A program made the translations under genes and the position numbers. A model generated the notes under the pieces. The model was not told the DNA's origin and did no database searches. It was given only the letters and a program-made list of their open reading frames with translations. DNA of 64,000 bases, taken from positions 1 through 64,000 of the forward strand of contig JAZSDX010000009.1 of NCBI GenBank assembly GCA_045531405.1, written 5' to 3'. Positions 54,910 through 63,620 of the stretch are shown piece by piece; position 1 is the stretch's first letter, and the number at the start of each line of letters is the position of its first letter. The stretch comes from RGIG4079 sp045531405. Its GTDB lineage: Bacteria; Bacteroidota; Bacteroidia; Bacteroidales; Muribaculaceae.

Positions 54910-55179
54910 ATGAAAAATGTGGAGTGGAAAGGATATACAATTGATGAGTTACGTTATCAGCGAGCTTTGGTTGTTATTAAATGCGAGATAGAGAAGGAGA
55001 ATCTCAAAAGTGTAGTAAGTTCATATCAACAAAATCGCTTGTCAATTATTGGCGGAGTTAATTCGAATTCTCTAATGGGGCGAATATTAGGTGCGATAGA
55101 TATAGTAGATTATTCTATGGTTGCATTTAAGTTAGGTCGTAAATTATTTTCAATAATTAAAAATCGTCGTAAAGGTTAA
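54910..55179 (+). CDS. Small protein of unknown function in the YtxH cassette
   Basis: 89 residues, basic, starts two bases after the holin-like gene. Opening WKGYTIDELRYQRALVVIKC and a middle Gly-rich stretch; the hydrophobic part (MGRILGAIDIVDYSMVAFKL) could lie along a membrane. I do not recognise a family. Tight spacing means it is expressed with the holin-like protein. Confidence 0.7.
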   Translation: MKNVEWKGYTIDELRYQRALVVIKCEIEKENLKSVVSSYQQNRLSIIGGVNSNSLMGRILGAIDIVDYSMVAFKLGRKLFSIIKNRRKG

Positions 55180-55185
55180 GTTATT

Positions 55186-56028
55186 ATGAATGATTATATA
55201 GAAGTGAAATTTTCGTTAATTCCTTGTGATGAAGTTGCAACAGATGTATTAGCTGCAATGTTATGTGATTGTGGGTTCGAGAGCTTTGTGCCGGATGATA
55301 TTGGATTAACGGCATATGTAAAAAAGGAATTGTTTGATGTTTCTGCAGTTGACAATATAATAGGGGAGTTCCCAATGAAAAATACCATAAGGTATAAATA
55401 TGAAATAATAGAAGGGCAAGATTGGAATAGAGAATGGGAAAAGAATTATTTCAAGCCTATAATAGTAAAAGATAAATGTATAATACATAGTTCTTTTCAT
55501 AAAGATATTCCTATATTGCCTTATGATATTGTAATTGATCCCAAAATGGCTTTTGGCACAGGTCATCATGCAACAACATCTCTAATTATAGAACAATTGT
55601 TAGAGATGGACCTAGATGGAAAGAATGTGGTAGATATGGGAACAGGAACCGGCATTTTGGCAATACTTGCGAATATGAGAAATGCAGGTGAAATAACTGC
55701 AATAGAAATTGATCCTTTTGCCCATGCTAATGCGATTGAAAACTTAAAGATAAATGGAGCAGAAAAGGTTAATTTAATTTTAGGAGATGCAAATGCATTG
55801 AAAAATGTATCAAATGTAAATGTGTTTATTGCAAATATTAATAGAAATATAATAATTCAAGATTTGCATTCATATGAAAAAGTTCTAAATGAAGGGGGCG
55901 AAATGCTTTTAAGTGGATTTTATGAAAGTGACATTCCAATTATTATGACTGAGGCAGAGCTTTTGTCGTTGAAATATGTAAAGCATGAAGTAAAAGAAAA
56001 TTGGTCTTGTTTAAGATTGATTAAATAA
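55186..56028 (+). CDS. prmA: Ribosomal protein L11 methyltransferase
   Basis: 280 residues. FDPKMAFGTGHHATT-like segment VIDPKMAFGTGHHATTSLII near 117-136 and the SAM-binding DMGTGTGILAILA near 150 are PrmA signatures; NVFIANINRNIIIQ near 212 is motif IV. Role: trimethylation of L11 lysines and N-terminus. It starts six bases after the small unknown gene, so the YtxH cassette and prmA may be one transcript. Confidence 0.93.
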   Translation: MNDYIEVKFSLIPCDEVATDVLAAMLCDCGFESFVPDDIGLTAYVKKELFDVSAVDNIIGEFPMKNTIRYKYEIIEGQDWNREWEKNYFKPIIVKDKCIIHSSFHKDIPILPYDIVIDPKMAFGTGHHATTSLIIEQLLEMDLDGKNVVDMGTGTGILAILANMRNAGEITAIEIDPFAHANAIENLKINGAEKVNLILGDANALKNVSNVNVFIANINRNIIIQDLHSYEKVLNEGGEMLLSGFYESDIPIIMTEAELLSLKYVKHEVKENWSCLRLIK

Positions 56029-56126
56029 TTGTTTGCTTTTTCCTGTTTTTACTTTCATTTTGCAATTAATTTGCTGTTGTTTCTTTTTAATTTGTGCAGA
56101 AATTGGGAAAAATATGTGTCATATTA

Positions 56127-56158
56127 TTTGAATATCTCAAATAATCATATTAATTTTG
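56127..56158 (+). promoter_or_regulatory. Promoter of the leu/ile operon leader
   Basis: TTTG (56127-56130), 20-base spacer, TAATTTTG (56151-56158), an exact Bacteroidetes consensus. Start expected near 56164, ten bases before the leader peptide. Confidence 0.8.
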
Positions 56159-56174
56159 CAAAGAATATAACGCA

Positions 56175-56270
56175 ATGGTAAGAAATAAAGCAAAACGTAG
56201 GACGAAAATGAATGATTTTCTTAATTTTATATTGATTGTTGTTATTATTGTTTTAGGTCTAATATTATAA
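56175..56270 (+). CDS. Candidate leader peptide of the branched-chain amino acid operon
   Basis: 31 codons: a basic start (MVRNKAKRRTK) and then MNDFLNFILIVVIIVLGLIL. Of the last 16 residues, 13 are Ile, Leu or Val (I x5, L x5, V x3 within FILIVVIIVLGLIL and the preceding Leu). It lies between a perfect promoter and an intrinsic terminator that ends ~25 bases before leuA, like the ilv/leu leader peptides of enterobacteria. An alternative reading as a tiny single-span membrane protein cannot be excluded, since the same residues make a hydrophobic helix behind positive charges. The bases of its last codons (56262-56268) can pair with 56282-56288. Confidence 0.6.
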   Translation: MVRNKAKRRTKMNDFLNFILIVVIIVLGLIL

Positions 56271-56320
56271 TTTGGAAAATAATAATATCAGTATAAAGTG
56301 AGATAATTAAATTTAATAGC

Positions 56321-56353
56321 CTTTCTTTATAAACAAGGAAGGTTTTTTTATAA
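56321..56353 (+). terminator. Candidate attenuator before leuA
   Basis: Stem CCTTTCTT / AAGGAAGG (one T-G pair, loop TATAAAC) followed by seven T, ending ~25 bases before the leuA ATG. No convincing promoter lies between it and leuA, so read-through must control the operon. A full antiterminator could not be drawn with confidence. Confidence 0.7.
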
Positions 56354-56379
56354 AAATGTAAATTATATTTTGAAATTAT

Positions 56380-57876
56380 ATGAGTGATAGATTATTTATC
56401 TTTGACACAACATTAAGAGACGGAGAGCAAGTGCCGGGTTGTCAACTCAACACAGTTGAGAAAATTGAAGTAGCTAAAGCTTTGGAAGAACTTGGAGTTG
56501 ATGTGATTGAAGCTGGTTTCCCGGTGTCAAGTCCAGGAGATTTTAATTCAGTTGTTGAAATTTCAAAGGCAGTTACTTGGCCTTCAATATGTGCATTAAC
56601 TCGCGCTGTAGAAAATGATATAAAGGTAGCGGCTGAAGCTCTGCAATATGCCAAACGTAAACGTATTCACACTGGTATTGGAACTTCAGATTATCATATT
56701 AAATATAAATTTAATTCAAATAGAGAAGATATTTTAGAGAGAGCTATAGGTTGTGTGTCATTTGCAAAGAAATTTGTAGAGGATGTTCAATTTTATGCAG
56801 AAGATGCCGGACGTACAGATAATGAATATCTCGCACGCGTGGTTGAAGCTGTGATTAAAGCAGGTGCAACAGTTATCAATATCCCTGATACAACTGGCTA
56901 TTGCTTACCATCAGAATTTGGCGAAAAAATTAAGTATTTGATGGAGCATGTTGACGGAATCCATAAAGTTACAATCGCTACGCATTGTCATAATGACTTA
57001 GGTATGGCAACAGCTAATACTATTTCTGGGGTTATGAATGGAGCTCGTCAAGCCGAAGTTACAATCAATGGTATTGGCGAACGTGCCGGAAATACATCTC
57101 TTGAAGAAGTTGCGATGATATGCAAGTCTCACAAAGAGTTGGATATCGTTACAAATATCAACACAACAAAGATTTGTGGTATTAGTCGTATGGTGTCAAG
57201 CCTTATGAATATGCCGGTACAACCAAATAAGGCAATTGTTGGCCGCAATGCTTTTGCGCACTCATCTGGTATTCATCAAGATGGAGTATTAAAAAATCGC
57301 GAAAGTTATGAAATTATTGATCCTAAAGATGTAGGAGTAGATGAAAATTCAATTGTGTTAACAGCTCGTAGTGGTCGTGCAGCATTGAAGCATCGCTTAC
57401 ATGTATTGGGTATCGATATGGATAAAGAAGCTCTCGATAAAGCATATGAAGCATTTCTTAAACTTGCTGACCGCAAGAAAGAAATAAATGACGATGACGT
57501 ATTGATGCTTGCAGGAAAACATCATCAAGCAAAACATCGAATCAAATTGGATTACTTGCAAGTTACAAGTGGAGTGGGTATTCATTCAGTTGCAAGTGTC
57601 GGACTTGATATCGCTGGTGAAAAATTCGAAGCATGCGCTACAGGTAATGGTCCGGTTGATGCAGCCATTCGTGCAATAAAGCAAATCATACATCGCACTA
57701 TGGTTGTTAAAGAATTCCTTATTCAAGCTATTAATAAAGGTAGCAATGATGTTGGTAAAGTGCATATGACTGTTGAACATGATGGCAATAGTTATTATGG
57801 CTTTTCGGCTAATACCGATATCGTTGCAGCGAGTGCCGAAGCATTTATTGATGCAATAAATAAATTTGTAAGATAA
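56380..57876 (+). CDS. leuA: 2-isopropylmalate synthase
   Basis: 498 residues. The metal-binding opening IFDTTLRDGEQVPGCQL, TATHCHNDLGMATANTISG-like segment IATHCHNDLGMATANTI near 200, and GIGERAGNTSLEEVAM near 227; the C-terminal LeuA regulatory domain from ~380 (leucine feedback site) is present. Role: condensation of acetyl-CoA with 2-oxoisovalerate, first step to leucine. First structural gene of leuA-leuC-leuD-cimA-leuB, whose gaps are 12-30 bases. Confidence 0.95.
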   Translation: MSDRLFIFDTTLRDGEQVPGCQLNTVEKIEVAKALEELGVDVIEAGFPVSSPGDFNSVVEISKAVTWPSICALTRAVENDIKVAAEALQYAKRKRIHTGIGTSDYHIKYKFNSNREDILERAIGCVSFAKKFVEDVQFYAEDAGRTDNEYLARVVEAVIKAGATVINIPDTTGYCLPSEFGEKIKYLMEHVDGIHKVTIATHCHNDLGMATANTISGVMNGARQAEVTINGIGERAGNTSLEEVAMICKSHKELDIVTNINTTKICGISRMVSSLMNMPVQPNKAIVGRNAFAHSSGIHQDGVLKNRESYEIIDPKDVGVDENSIVLTARSGRAALKHRLHVLGIDMDKEALDKAYEAFLKLADRKKEINDDDVLMLAGKHHQAKHRIKLDYLQVTSGVGIHSVASVGLDIAGEKFEACATGNGPVDAAIRAIKQIIHRTMVVKEFLIQAINKGSNDVGKVHMTVEHDGNSYYGFSANTDIVAASAEAFIDAINKFVR

Positions 57877-57906
57877 TAAGAATAATAATTTTTACACATA
57901 TATATA

Positions 57907-59301
57907 ATGGCTAATACATTGTTCGACAAAATATGGGATTCTCATGTTGTTAATCTCATTGAAGGTGGTCCCTCTCAAATATATATTGATCGTCACTATT
58001 GTCATGAAGTAACAAGCCCTCAAGCATTTGACGGACTTCGTAAACGTGGGTTAAAGGTATTCCGTCCCGAGAAGACTTATTGTTCTCCCGACCATAATAT
58101 TCCAACATTAAATCAAGATAAACCTATTGCCGATCTCGTTTCGCGCAATCAAGTAGAAACATTGACACGCAATGCCAATGATTTTGGATTGACACTTTAT
58201 GGGCTTGGTCATAAGAAGAATGGGATTATCCATGTTATTGGTCCTGAAAACGGTTTGACACTTCCTGGTTATACTATTGTATGTGGAGATAGTCACACTT
58301 CAACACATGGAGCATTTGGTGCTGTTGCTTTTGGTATTGGCACAAGTGAGGTGGAAATGGTGCTTGCTTCGCAATGTATTCTTCAGCCAAAACCTAAAAC
58401 AATGCGTATCAATGTGAATGGTAAGTTGAAAGAAGGGGTAACAGCTAAGGATATCGCATTATATATTATTGCAAAAATGACCACAGGTGGAGCAACTGGT
58501 TATTTTGTCGAATATGCTGGTGATACTATTCGCAATCTTTCAATGGAAGAACGTATGACTGTGTGCAACCTTTCAATCGAAATGGGTGCACGAGGTGGTA
58601 TGATAGCTCCGGATGAGACAACATTTGAATATTGCAAAGGTCGCGAATTTGCCCCAAAAGGTGAAGAATGGGAAAAGGTCGTTGCATATTGGCGCACTCT
58701 TAAGAGTGATGATGACGCAATCTTTGATAAGGAAATTAATTTTGATGCTGCAGATATTGAACCCCGTATCACGTTTGGCACAAATCCGGGTATGGGTATT
58801 GGCATTAGCGAAGCAATTCCTGCTCCCGATCCTCAAGATGAAGCTGGTAAGATTTCGTATGATAAATCTCTTGAATATATGGGATTTGAAGTGGGACAAA
58901 GACTTGAAGGTTATCCTATAGATTATGTGTTTTTAGGTAGCTGTACAAATGGTCGAATCGAAGACTTCCGTGCATTTGCTTCTGTGGTAAAAGGTAAGAA
59001 GAAAGCAGATAATATCACTGCTTGGTTAGTGCCTGGTTCTTGGATGGTGAATGACCAAATAAAAGAAGAAGGTATCGATAAAATATTAGTTGAAGCAGGT
59101 TTTGAACTTCGTCAACCTGGATGTTCGGCTTGTTTGGCAATGAACGAAGATAAAGTGCCTGCTGGTAAAATTGCCGTTTCAACTTCAAATCGCAATTTTG
59201 AAGGTCGCCAAGGTCCTGGTTCTCGCACAATTCTTGCCGGTCCACTTGTTGCAGCTGCAACTGCAATAACAGGAGTTTTGACCGACCCTCGTAAAATTTA
59301 A
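57907..59301 (+). CDS. leuC: 3-isopropylmalate dehydratase, large subunit
   Basis: 464 residues. 4Fe-4S ligands: LGSCTNGRIEDF near 342 and QPGCSACLAMN near 402; VCGDSHTSTHGAFGA near 125 and SCTNGR are aconitase-family signatures. Role: isomerises 2- to 3-isopropylmalate with LeuD, and also citramalate to erythro-3-methylmalate when CimA operates. Good ATG at 57907, 30 bases after leuA. Confidence 0.96.
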   Translation: MANTLFDKIWDSHVVNLIEGGPSQIYIDRHYCHEVTSPQAFDGLRKRGLKVFRPEKTYCSPDHNIPTLNQDKPIADLVSRNQVETLTRNANDFGLTLYGLGHKKNGIIHVIGPENGLTLPGYTIVCGDSHTSTHGAFGAVAFGIGTSEVEMVLASQCILQPKPKTMRINVNGKLKEGVTAKDIALYIIAKMTTGGATGYFVEYAGDTIRNLSMEERMTVCNLSIEMGARGGMIAPDETTFEYCKGREFAPKGEEWEKVVAYWRTLKSDDDAIFDKEINFDAADIEPRITFGTNPGMGIGISEAIPAPDPQDEAGKISYDKSLEYMGFEVGQRLEGYPIDYVFLGSCTNGRIEDFRAFASVVKGKKKADNITAWLVPGSWMVNDQIKEEGIDKILVEAGFELRQPGCSACLAMNEDKVPAGKIAVSTSNRNFEGRQGPGSRTILAGPLVAAATAITGVLTDPRKI

Positions 59302-59328
59302 TCTCTCACCTTTCTTAATTATTGACAA

Positions 59329-59916
59329 ATGAAAGAAAAATTCAATATAATAACTTCAACATGTGTTCCATTGCCAATGGAAAATGTTGATACTGACCAA
59401 ATTATTCCGGCCCGATTTCTAAAAGCCACATCACGAGAAGGATTTGGTGAAAATCTTTTCCGAGATTGGCGTTATGACAAAGATGGGAACCCAATTAAAG
59501 ATTTTGTATTAAACGATCCTACTTATTCGGGTTGTGTGCTTGTTGCAGGTAAAAACTTTGGCTCAGGTTCAAGTCGTGAACATGCAGCATGGGCAATTGC
59601 TGATTATGGCTTTCGAGTGGTAGTGTCGAGTTTTTTTGCAGATATTCATAAAAATAATGAATTGAACAACTTTGTACTACCAGTTGTCGTAAGTGAAGAT
59701 TTCTTGGCGGAATTGTTTGATTCAATCAATGCAGACCCTAAAACAGAAGTGACAGTGGATTTGCCTGCTCAAACCATAACAAATAAGGCTACCGGTAAAT
59801 CAGAATCGTTTGATATTAATCCCTACAAAAAACATTGCTTGATAAATGCTTTCGATGATATTGAATATTTATTGTCAAAGAAAGATGATATCGAAGCATA
59901 CGAGGCTAAAAAATAG
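59329..59916 (+). CDS. leuD: 3-isopropylmalate dehydratase, small subunit
   Basis: 195 residues. NVDTDQIIPARFLK near 19 and GKNFGSGSSREHAAWAI near 74 are the LeuD swivel-domain signatures. Acts with LeuC. Gap of 27 bases from leuC and 14 to cimA. Confidence 0.96.
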   Translation: MKEKFNIITSTCVPLPMENVDTDQIIPARFLKATSREGFGENLFRDWRYDKDGNPIKDFVLNDPTYSGCVLVAGKNFGSGSSREHAAWAIADYGFRVVVSSFFADIHKNNELNNFVLPVVVSEDFLAELFDSINADPKTEVTVDLPAQTITNKATGKSESFDINPYKKHCLINAFDDIEYLLSKKDDIEAYEAKK

Positions 59917-59930
59917 TCATAATATCAATT

Positions 59931-61448
59931 ATGAATGTTGAAATTTTAGATACGACACTACGTGATGGAGAGCAAACATCGGGGGTGTCGTTTTCTGCTT
60001 CCGAAAAATTAAGTATTGTGCGACTTTTACTTGAAGAGTTGCACATTCCTCGCATTGAGATAGCCTCGGCACGTGTTTCAGAAGGCGAATTTGAAACAGT
60101 AAAGAATGTTTGTGCATGGGCTGAACGCATGGGGCATATCGATAAAATAGAAGTGCTTGGTTTTATTGATGGAGGACAATCTATTGATTGGGTAAAAAGA
60201 GTAGGGGCAAAAACTATTAATCTTTTGTCAAAAGGATCAGAAAAGCATTGCGTGTGTCAGTTAAAGAAAACACCTCAAGAACATTTTGATTCAATTTGTG
60301 AAGAGGTGGAGCGAGCTGTTGCTGCTGGATTGTCGGTAAACCTCTACCTTGAAGATTGGTCAAATGGCATGAAAAATTCATATCGATATGTATATGATTT
60401 GATGGATGCTGTGCGCCATCTCCCTATAAAGCGTTTTATGCTCCCCGACACTTTGGGCGTTCTTAATCCATATGATACATTAGCACATATTCAACGCATG
60501 ATAAAGCGTTACCCCGAGTTACATTTTGATTTCCATGCTCATAATGACTATGATTTGGCTACATCAAATGTTTATGCTGCTGTACTTGGTGGAGCTCGTG
60601 GTGTACATTGTACAGTTAATGGGTTAGGTGAACGAGCCGGAAATGCGTGTCTTTCAAGTGTAGTAGCAGTTATTCACGACCAACTAAAACGTGATACCGG
60701 AGTTGATGAAACGAAGATAAACAAAGTGAGTCGTATCGTTGAATCATTTTCAGGTGTTTTAATCCCACAGAATAAACCCATTGTAGGAGAGCATGTGTTT
60801 ACTCAATGCGCAGGTGTTCATGCCGATGGTGATAATAAGAATAATCTCTATTTTAATGATCTTTTGCCCGAACGCTTTGGTCGTGAACGTGAATATGCTT
60901 TAGGGAAAACATCGGGGAAAGCAAATATTAAAAAGAATCTTGAGGCTCTTGGTATAGAGTTGACCGATGAAGATATTCAAAAAGTAACACAACGTATTAT
61001 TGAACTTGGAGATAAAAAGGAACTTGTAACTCAAGAAGATCTCCCATTTATTGTTGCTGATGTATTGAAACAAGCAACTTTGCCCGATAAAGTGAGAATT
61101 ATTAATTATGCGCTTAATTTGTCGGAAGGGTTACGTCCTACTGCAACAATCAAATTAGATATTGACGGAGTAGAATATCAAGAAACTGCCGTAGGGGATG
61201 GTCAATATGATGCTTTTGTGAAAGCTGTAAGAAATATTTATAAACATGATTTAAATCGTGAATTCCCGGCATTGACAAATTATTCGGTTAGTATTCCTCC
61301 GGGAGGACGAACTGATGCTCTTGTTCACACTACTATCTCGTGGGAATACAAGAGCCATTCGTTTAAAACTCGGGGTCTTGATGCCGACCAAACCGAGGCG
61401 GCTATTCAAGCAACCATAAAAATGCTCAATATAATAGAAAATATATAA
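59931..61448 (+). CDS. cimA: Citramalate synthase type enzyme (CimA / isopropylmalate synthase superfamily)
   Basis: 505 residues. Opening VEILDTTLRDGEQTSGVSFS, FDFHAHNDYDLATSNVYAAV near 200 and VNGLGERAGNACLSSVVA near 225, and a LeuA-type C-terminal regulatory domain from ~390. It diverges from the leuA in the same operon, with HAHND in place of HCHND. A second acyl-CoA/2-oxoacid condensing enzyme next to leuA, leuC, leuD and leuB fits (R)-citramalate synthase, which makes 2-oxobutyrate for isoleucine from pyruvate. Homocitrate or a second isopropylmalate activity cannot be excluded by eye. Confidence 0.82.
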   Translation: MNVEILDTTLRDGEQTSGVSFSASEKLSIVRLLLEELHIPRIEIASARVSEGEFETVKNVCAWAERMGHIDKIEVLGFIDGGQSIDWVKRVGAKTINLLSKGSEKHCVCQLKKTPQEHFDSICEEVERAVAAGLSVNLYLEDWSNGMKNSYRYVYDLMDAVRHLPIKRFMLPDTLGVLNPYDTLAHIQRMIKRYPELHFDFHAHNDYDLATSNVYAAVLGGARGVHCTVNGLGERAGNACLSSVVAVIHDQLKRDTGVDETKINKVSRIVESFSGVLIPQNKPIVGEHVFTQCAGVHADGDNKNNLYFNDLLPERFGREREYALGKTSGKANIKKNLEALGIELTDEDIQKVTQRIIELGDKKELVTQEDLPFIVADVLKQATLPDKVRIINYALNLSEGLRPTATIKLDIDGVEYQETAVGDGQYDAFVKAVRNIYKHDLNREFPALTNYSVSIPPGGRTDALVHTTISWEYKSHSFKTRGLDADQTEAAIQATIKMLNIIENI

Positions 61449-61472
61449 TAACTACATAAATATTTAATCGAT

Positions 61473-62534
61473 ATGGATTTTAAAATTGCAGTACTTCCCG
61501 GAGATGGTATTGGTCCCGAGATTTCAAAACAAGGCGTAGAAGTAATGACTGCCGTATGTAATAAATTTGGACATAATGTAACATATAAATATGCTCTTTG
61601 TGGAGCTGATGCCATAGATAAAGTAGGCGATCCTTTCCCACAAGAAACATTCGAAATTTGCCGTGATGCTGATGCTGTACTATTCTCTGCTGTAGGCGAT
61701 CCTAAATTTGATAATGACCCAACTGCAAAAGTGCGTCCGGAACAAGGATTGTTGGCCATGCGTAAGCAACTTGGATTGTTTGCAAATATTCGCCCGGTAG
61801 AAACATTCAAATGTTTGATTCATAAATCGCCACTTCGTGCTGAATTGGTTGAAGGTGCTGATTTTATATGTATTCGTGAGTTGACTGGCGGTATGTATTT
61901 TGGTGAAAAATATCAAGATGATGAAAAAGCATACGATACCAATGCATATACTCGTCCTGAAATAGAACGCATCTTAAAAGTTGCTTTTGAATACGCAATG
62001 AAACGTAACAAACACCTCACCGTAGTTGATAAAGCAAATGTATTGGCATCAAGTCGTCTTTGGAGAAAAATTGCTCAAGAAATGGCTCCATGCTATCCGG
62101 AAGTTAATACAGACTTCATGTATGTTGATAATGCAGCTATGCGTATGATTCAAGAACCAACATTCTTTGATGTGATGGTGACTGAAAATACATTTGGCGA
62201 CATTCTCACCGATGAAGGTAGTGTAATTAGTGGATCTATGGGATTACTTCCATCGGCTTCAACTGGCGAAAGCACTCCTGTATTTGAACCAATTCATGGC
62301 TCATGGCCACAAGCGAAAGGATTGAATATTGCTAACCCATTGGCTCAAATTCTTTCGGTTGCAATGCTGTTTGAATATTTCGATCTCAAAGAGGAAGGTA
62401 AATTAATTCGCGAAGCAGTTAACGCATCACTCGATGCAAATGTGCGTACTCCTGAAATTCAAGTAGAAGGTGGCGAAAAATACGGTACTAAAGAAGTAGG
62501 CGAGTGGATTGTAAATTACATTAAGAATAAATAA
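61473..62534 (+). CDS. leuB: 3-isopropylmalate dehydrogenase
   Basis: 353 residues. PGDGIGPEISKQGVEVM near 9, ELTGGMYFGEK near 133, DKANVLASSRLWRK near 190 and ENTFGDILTDEGSVISGSMG near 240. Role: oxidative decarboxylation of 3-isopropylmalate (and of 3-methylmalate for the citramalate route). Last gene of the operon, followed by a terminator. Confidence 0.96.
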   Translation: MDFKIAVLPGDGIGPEISKQGVEVMTAVCNKFGHNVTYKYALCGADAIDKVGDPFPQETFEICRDADAVLFSAVGDPKFDNDPTAKVRPEQGLLAMRKQLGLFANIRPVETFKCLIHKSPLRAELVEGADFICIRELTGGMYFGEKYQDDEKAYDTNAYTRPEIERILKVAFEYAMKRNKHLTVVDKANVLASSRLWRKIAQEMAPCYPEVNTDFMYVDNAAMRMIQEPTFFDVMVTENTFGDILTDEGSVISGSMGLLPSASTGESTPVFEPIHGSWPQAKGLNIANPLAQILSVAMLFEYFDLKEEGKLIREAVNASLDANVRTPEIQVEGGEKYGTKEVGEWIVNYIKNK

Positions 62535-62558
62535 CTGAGAATTCATAAGTAGAGTTAT

Positions 62559-62588
62559 AAAGTGGGCTGATTTATTCAGCTCACTTTT
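62559..62588 (+). terminator. Terminator of the leu operon
   Basis: Stem AAAGTGGGCTGA (62559-62570) / TCAGCTCACTTT (62576-62587), one G-U pair, then T-rich. Confidence 0.85.
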
Positions 62589-62625
62589 AGTTTTTAAGGT
62601 GTAGCATTTTGGCAACATTTCCAAA

Positions 62626-62664
62626 ACAACAGAGGCTGTATCAATTTGATACAGCCTCTGTTGT
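62626..62664 (-). terminator. Terminator after rpoD
   Basis: Perfect stem of up to 19 bp, ACAACAGAGGCTGTATCAA (62626-62644) with 62646-62664, 23 bases past the rpoD stop. On the minus strand a short T tract (TTTTGG) follows. Confidence 0.75.
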
Positions 62665-62686
62665 CATATAATTTCTAATACTGAGA

Positions 62687-63547
62687 TTAGCTGCCTAAAT
62701 AGGTTTTTAATAGTCGGCTCTTTTGCCCTTTGAGGCGACGAATTGCTTTTTCTTTGATTTGGCGCACACGTTCACGTGTTAAATCAAATTTTGCGCCAAT
62801 TTCTTCGAGTGGCATTTCTTGGCAACCGATACCAAAGAACATTTTAAGAATCTCGCGTTCACGCTCATGCAATTGATGAAGAGCACGATCTACTTCTTTA
62901 GAAAGTGATTCTTGGGTTAAAGTATGGTCGGCCATTGGTGAATCGTCATTGGTCAACACATCAAGTAGACTGTTGTCTTCGCCTTCAATGAAAGGAGCGT
63001 CAACCGAGATGTGGCGACCTGATACTTTTAATGTATCTGCGATTTTTTCAACAGGCACGTCAAGAGTTTCAGCAAGCTCTTCGGGAGAAGGGCGCCGTTC
63101 GTTTTCTTGCTCAAATTTAGATAGGGCTTTGCTTATTTTGTTAAGAGAGCCTACTTGGTTTAATGGAAGACGAACAATACGTGATTGTTCGGCAAGAGCT
63201 TGGAGGATTGATTGACGAATCCACCACACTGCATAAGAGATAAATTTAAAACCACGAGTCTCGTCAAACTTTTGTGCCGCTTTAATCAAGCCAAGATTTC
63301 CTTCGTTAATTAAGTCGGGGAGGCTTAAGCCTTGATTTTGGTACTGTTTTGCTACCGACACAACGAAACGTAGATTGGCACGAGTTAGTTTTTCAAGTGC
63401 GACTTGGTCTCCTTGCTTAATACGTTGAGCGAGTTCAACCTCTTCTTCTACTGTAATAAGGTCTTCGCGCCCAATCTCTTGCAAGTATTTATCAAGAGAT
63501 GCACTTTCACGATTGGTGATTGATTTGGTAATTTTAAGTTGTCTCAT
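62687..63547 (-). CDS. rpoD: Primary RNA polymerase sigma factor (RpoD/SigA)
   Basis: 286 residues, the short Bacteroidetes type without region 1.1. Region 1.2 (LDKYLQEIGREDLITVEEEV), region 2.3/2.4 (FISYAVWWIRQSILQALAEQ), region 3 and region 4.2 (LEEIGAKFDLTRERVRQIKE KAIRRL) are complete. It recognises the TTTG / TAnnTTTG promoters noted throughout. A -7 element TACCTTTG lies 30 bases upstream on the minus strand near 63579-63586. Confidence 0.97.
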   Translation of the reverse strand: MRQLKITKSITNRESASLDKYLQEIGREDLITVEEEVELAQRIKQGDQVALEKLTRANLRFVVSVAKQYQNQGLSLPDLINEGNLGLIKAAQKFDETRGFKFISYAVWWIRQSILQALAEQSRIVRLPLNQVGSLNKISKALSKFEQENERRPSPEELAETLDVPVEKIADTLKVSGRHISVDAPFIEGEDNSLLDVLTNDDSPMADHTLTQESLSKEVDRALHQLHEREREILKMFFGIGCQEMPLEEIGAKFDLTRERVRQIKEKAIRRLKGQKSRLLKTYLGS

Positions 63548-63620
63548 GTTGTTTTACCGGGTATTTTTCAACTTGCAAAGGTACAAAAAAATAGTCAAAC
63601 TTCTATGCCGTTATGTAGAT

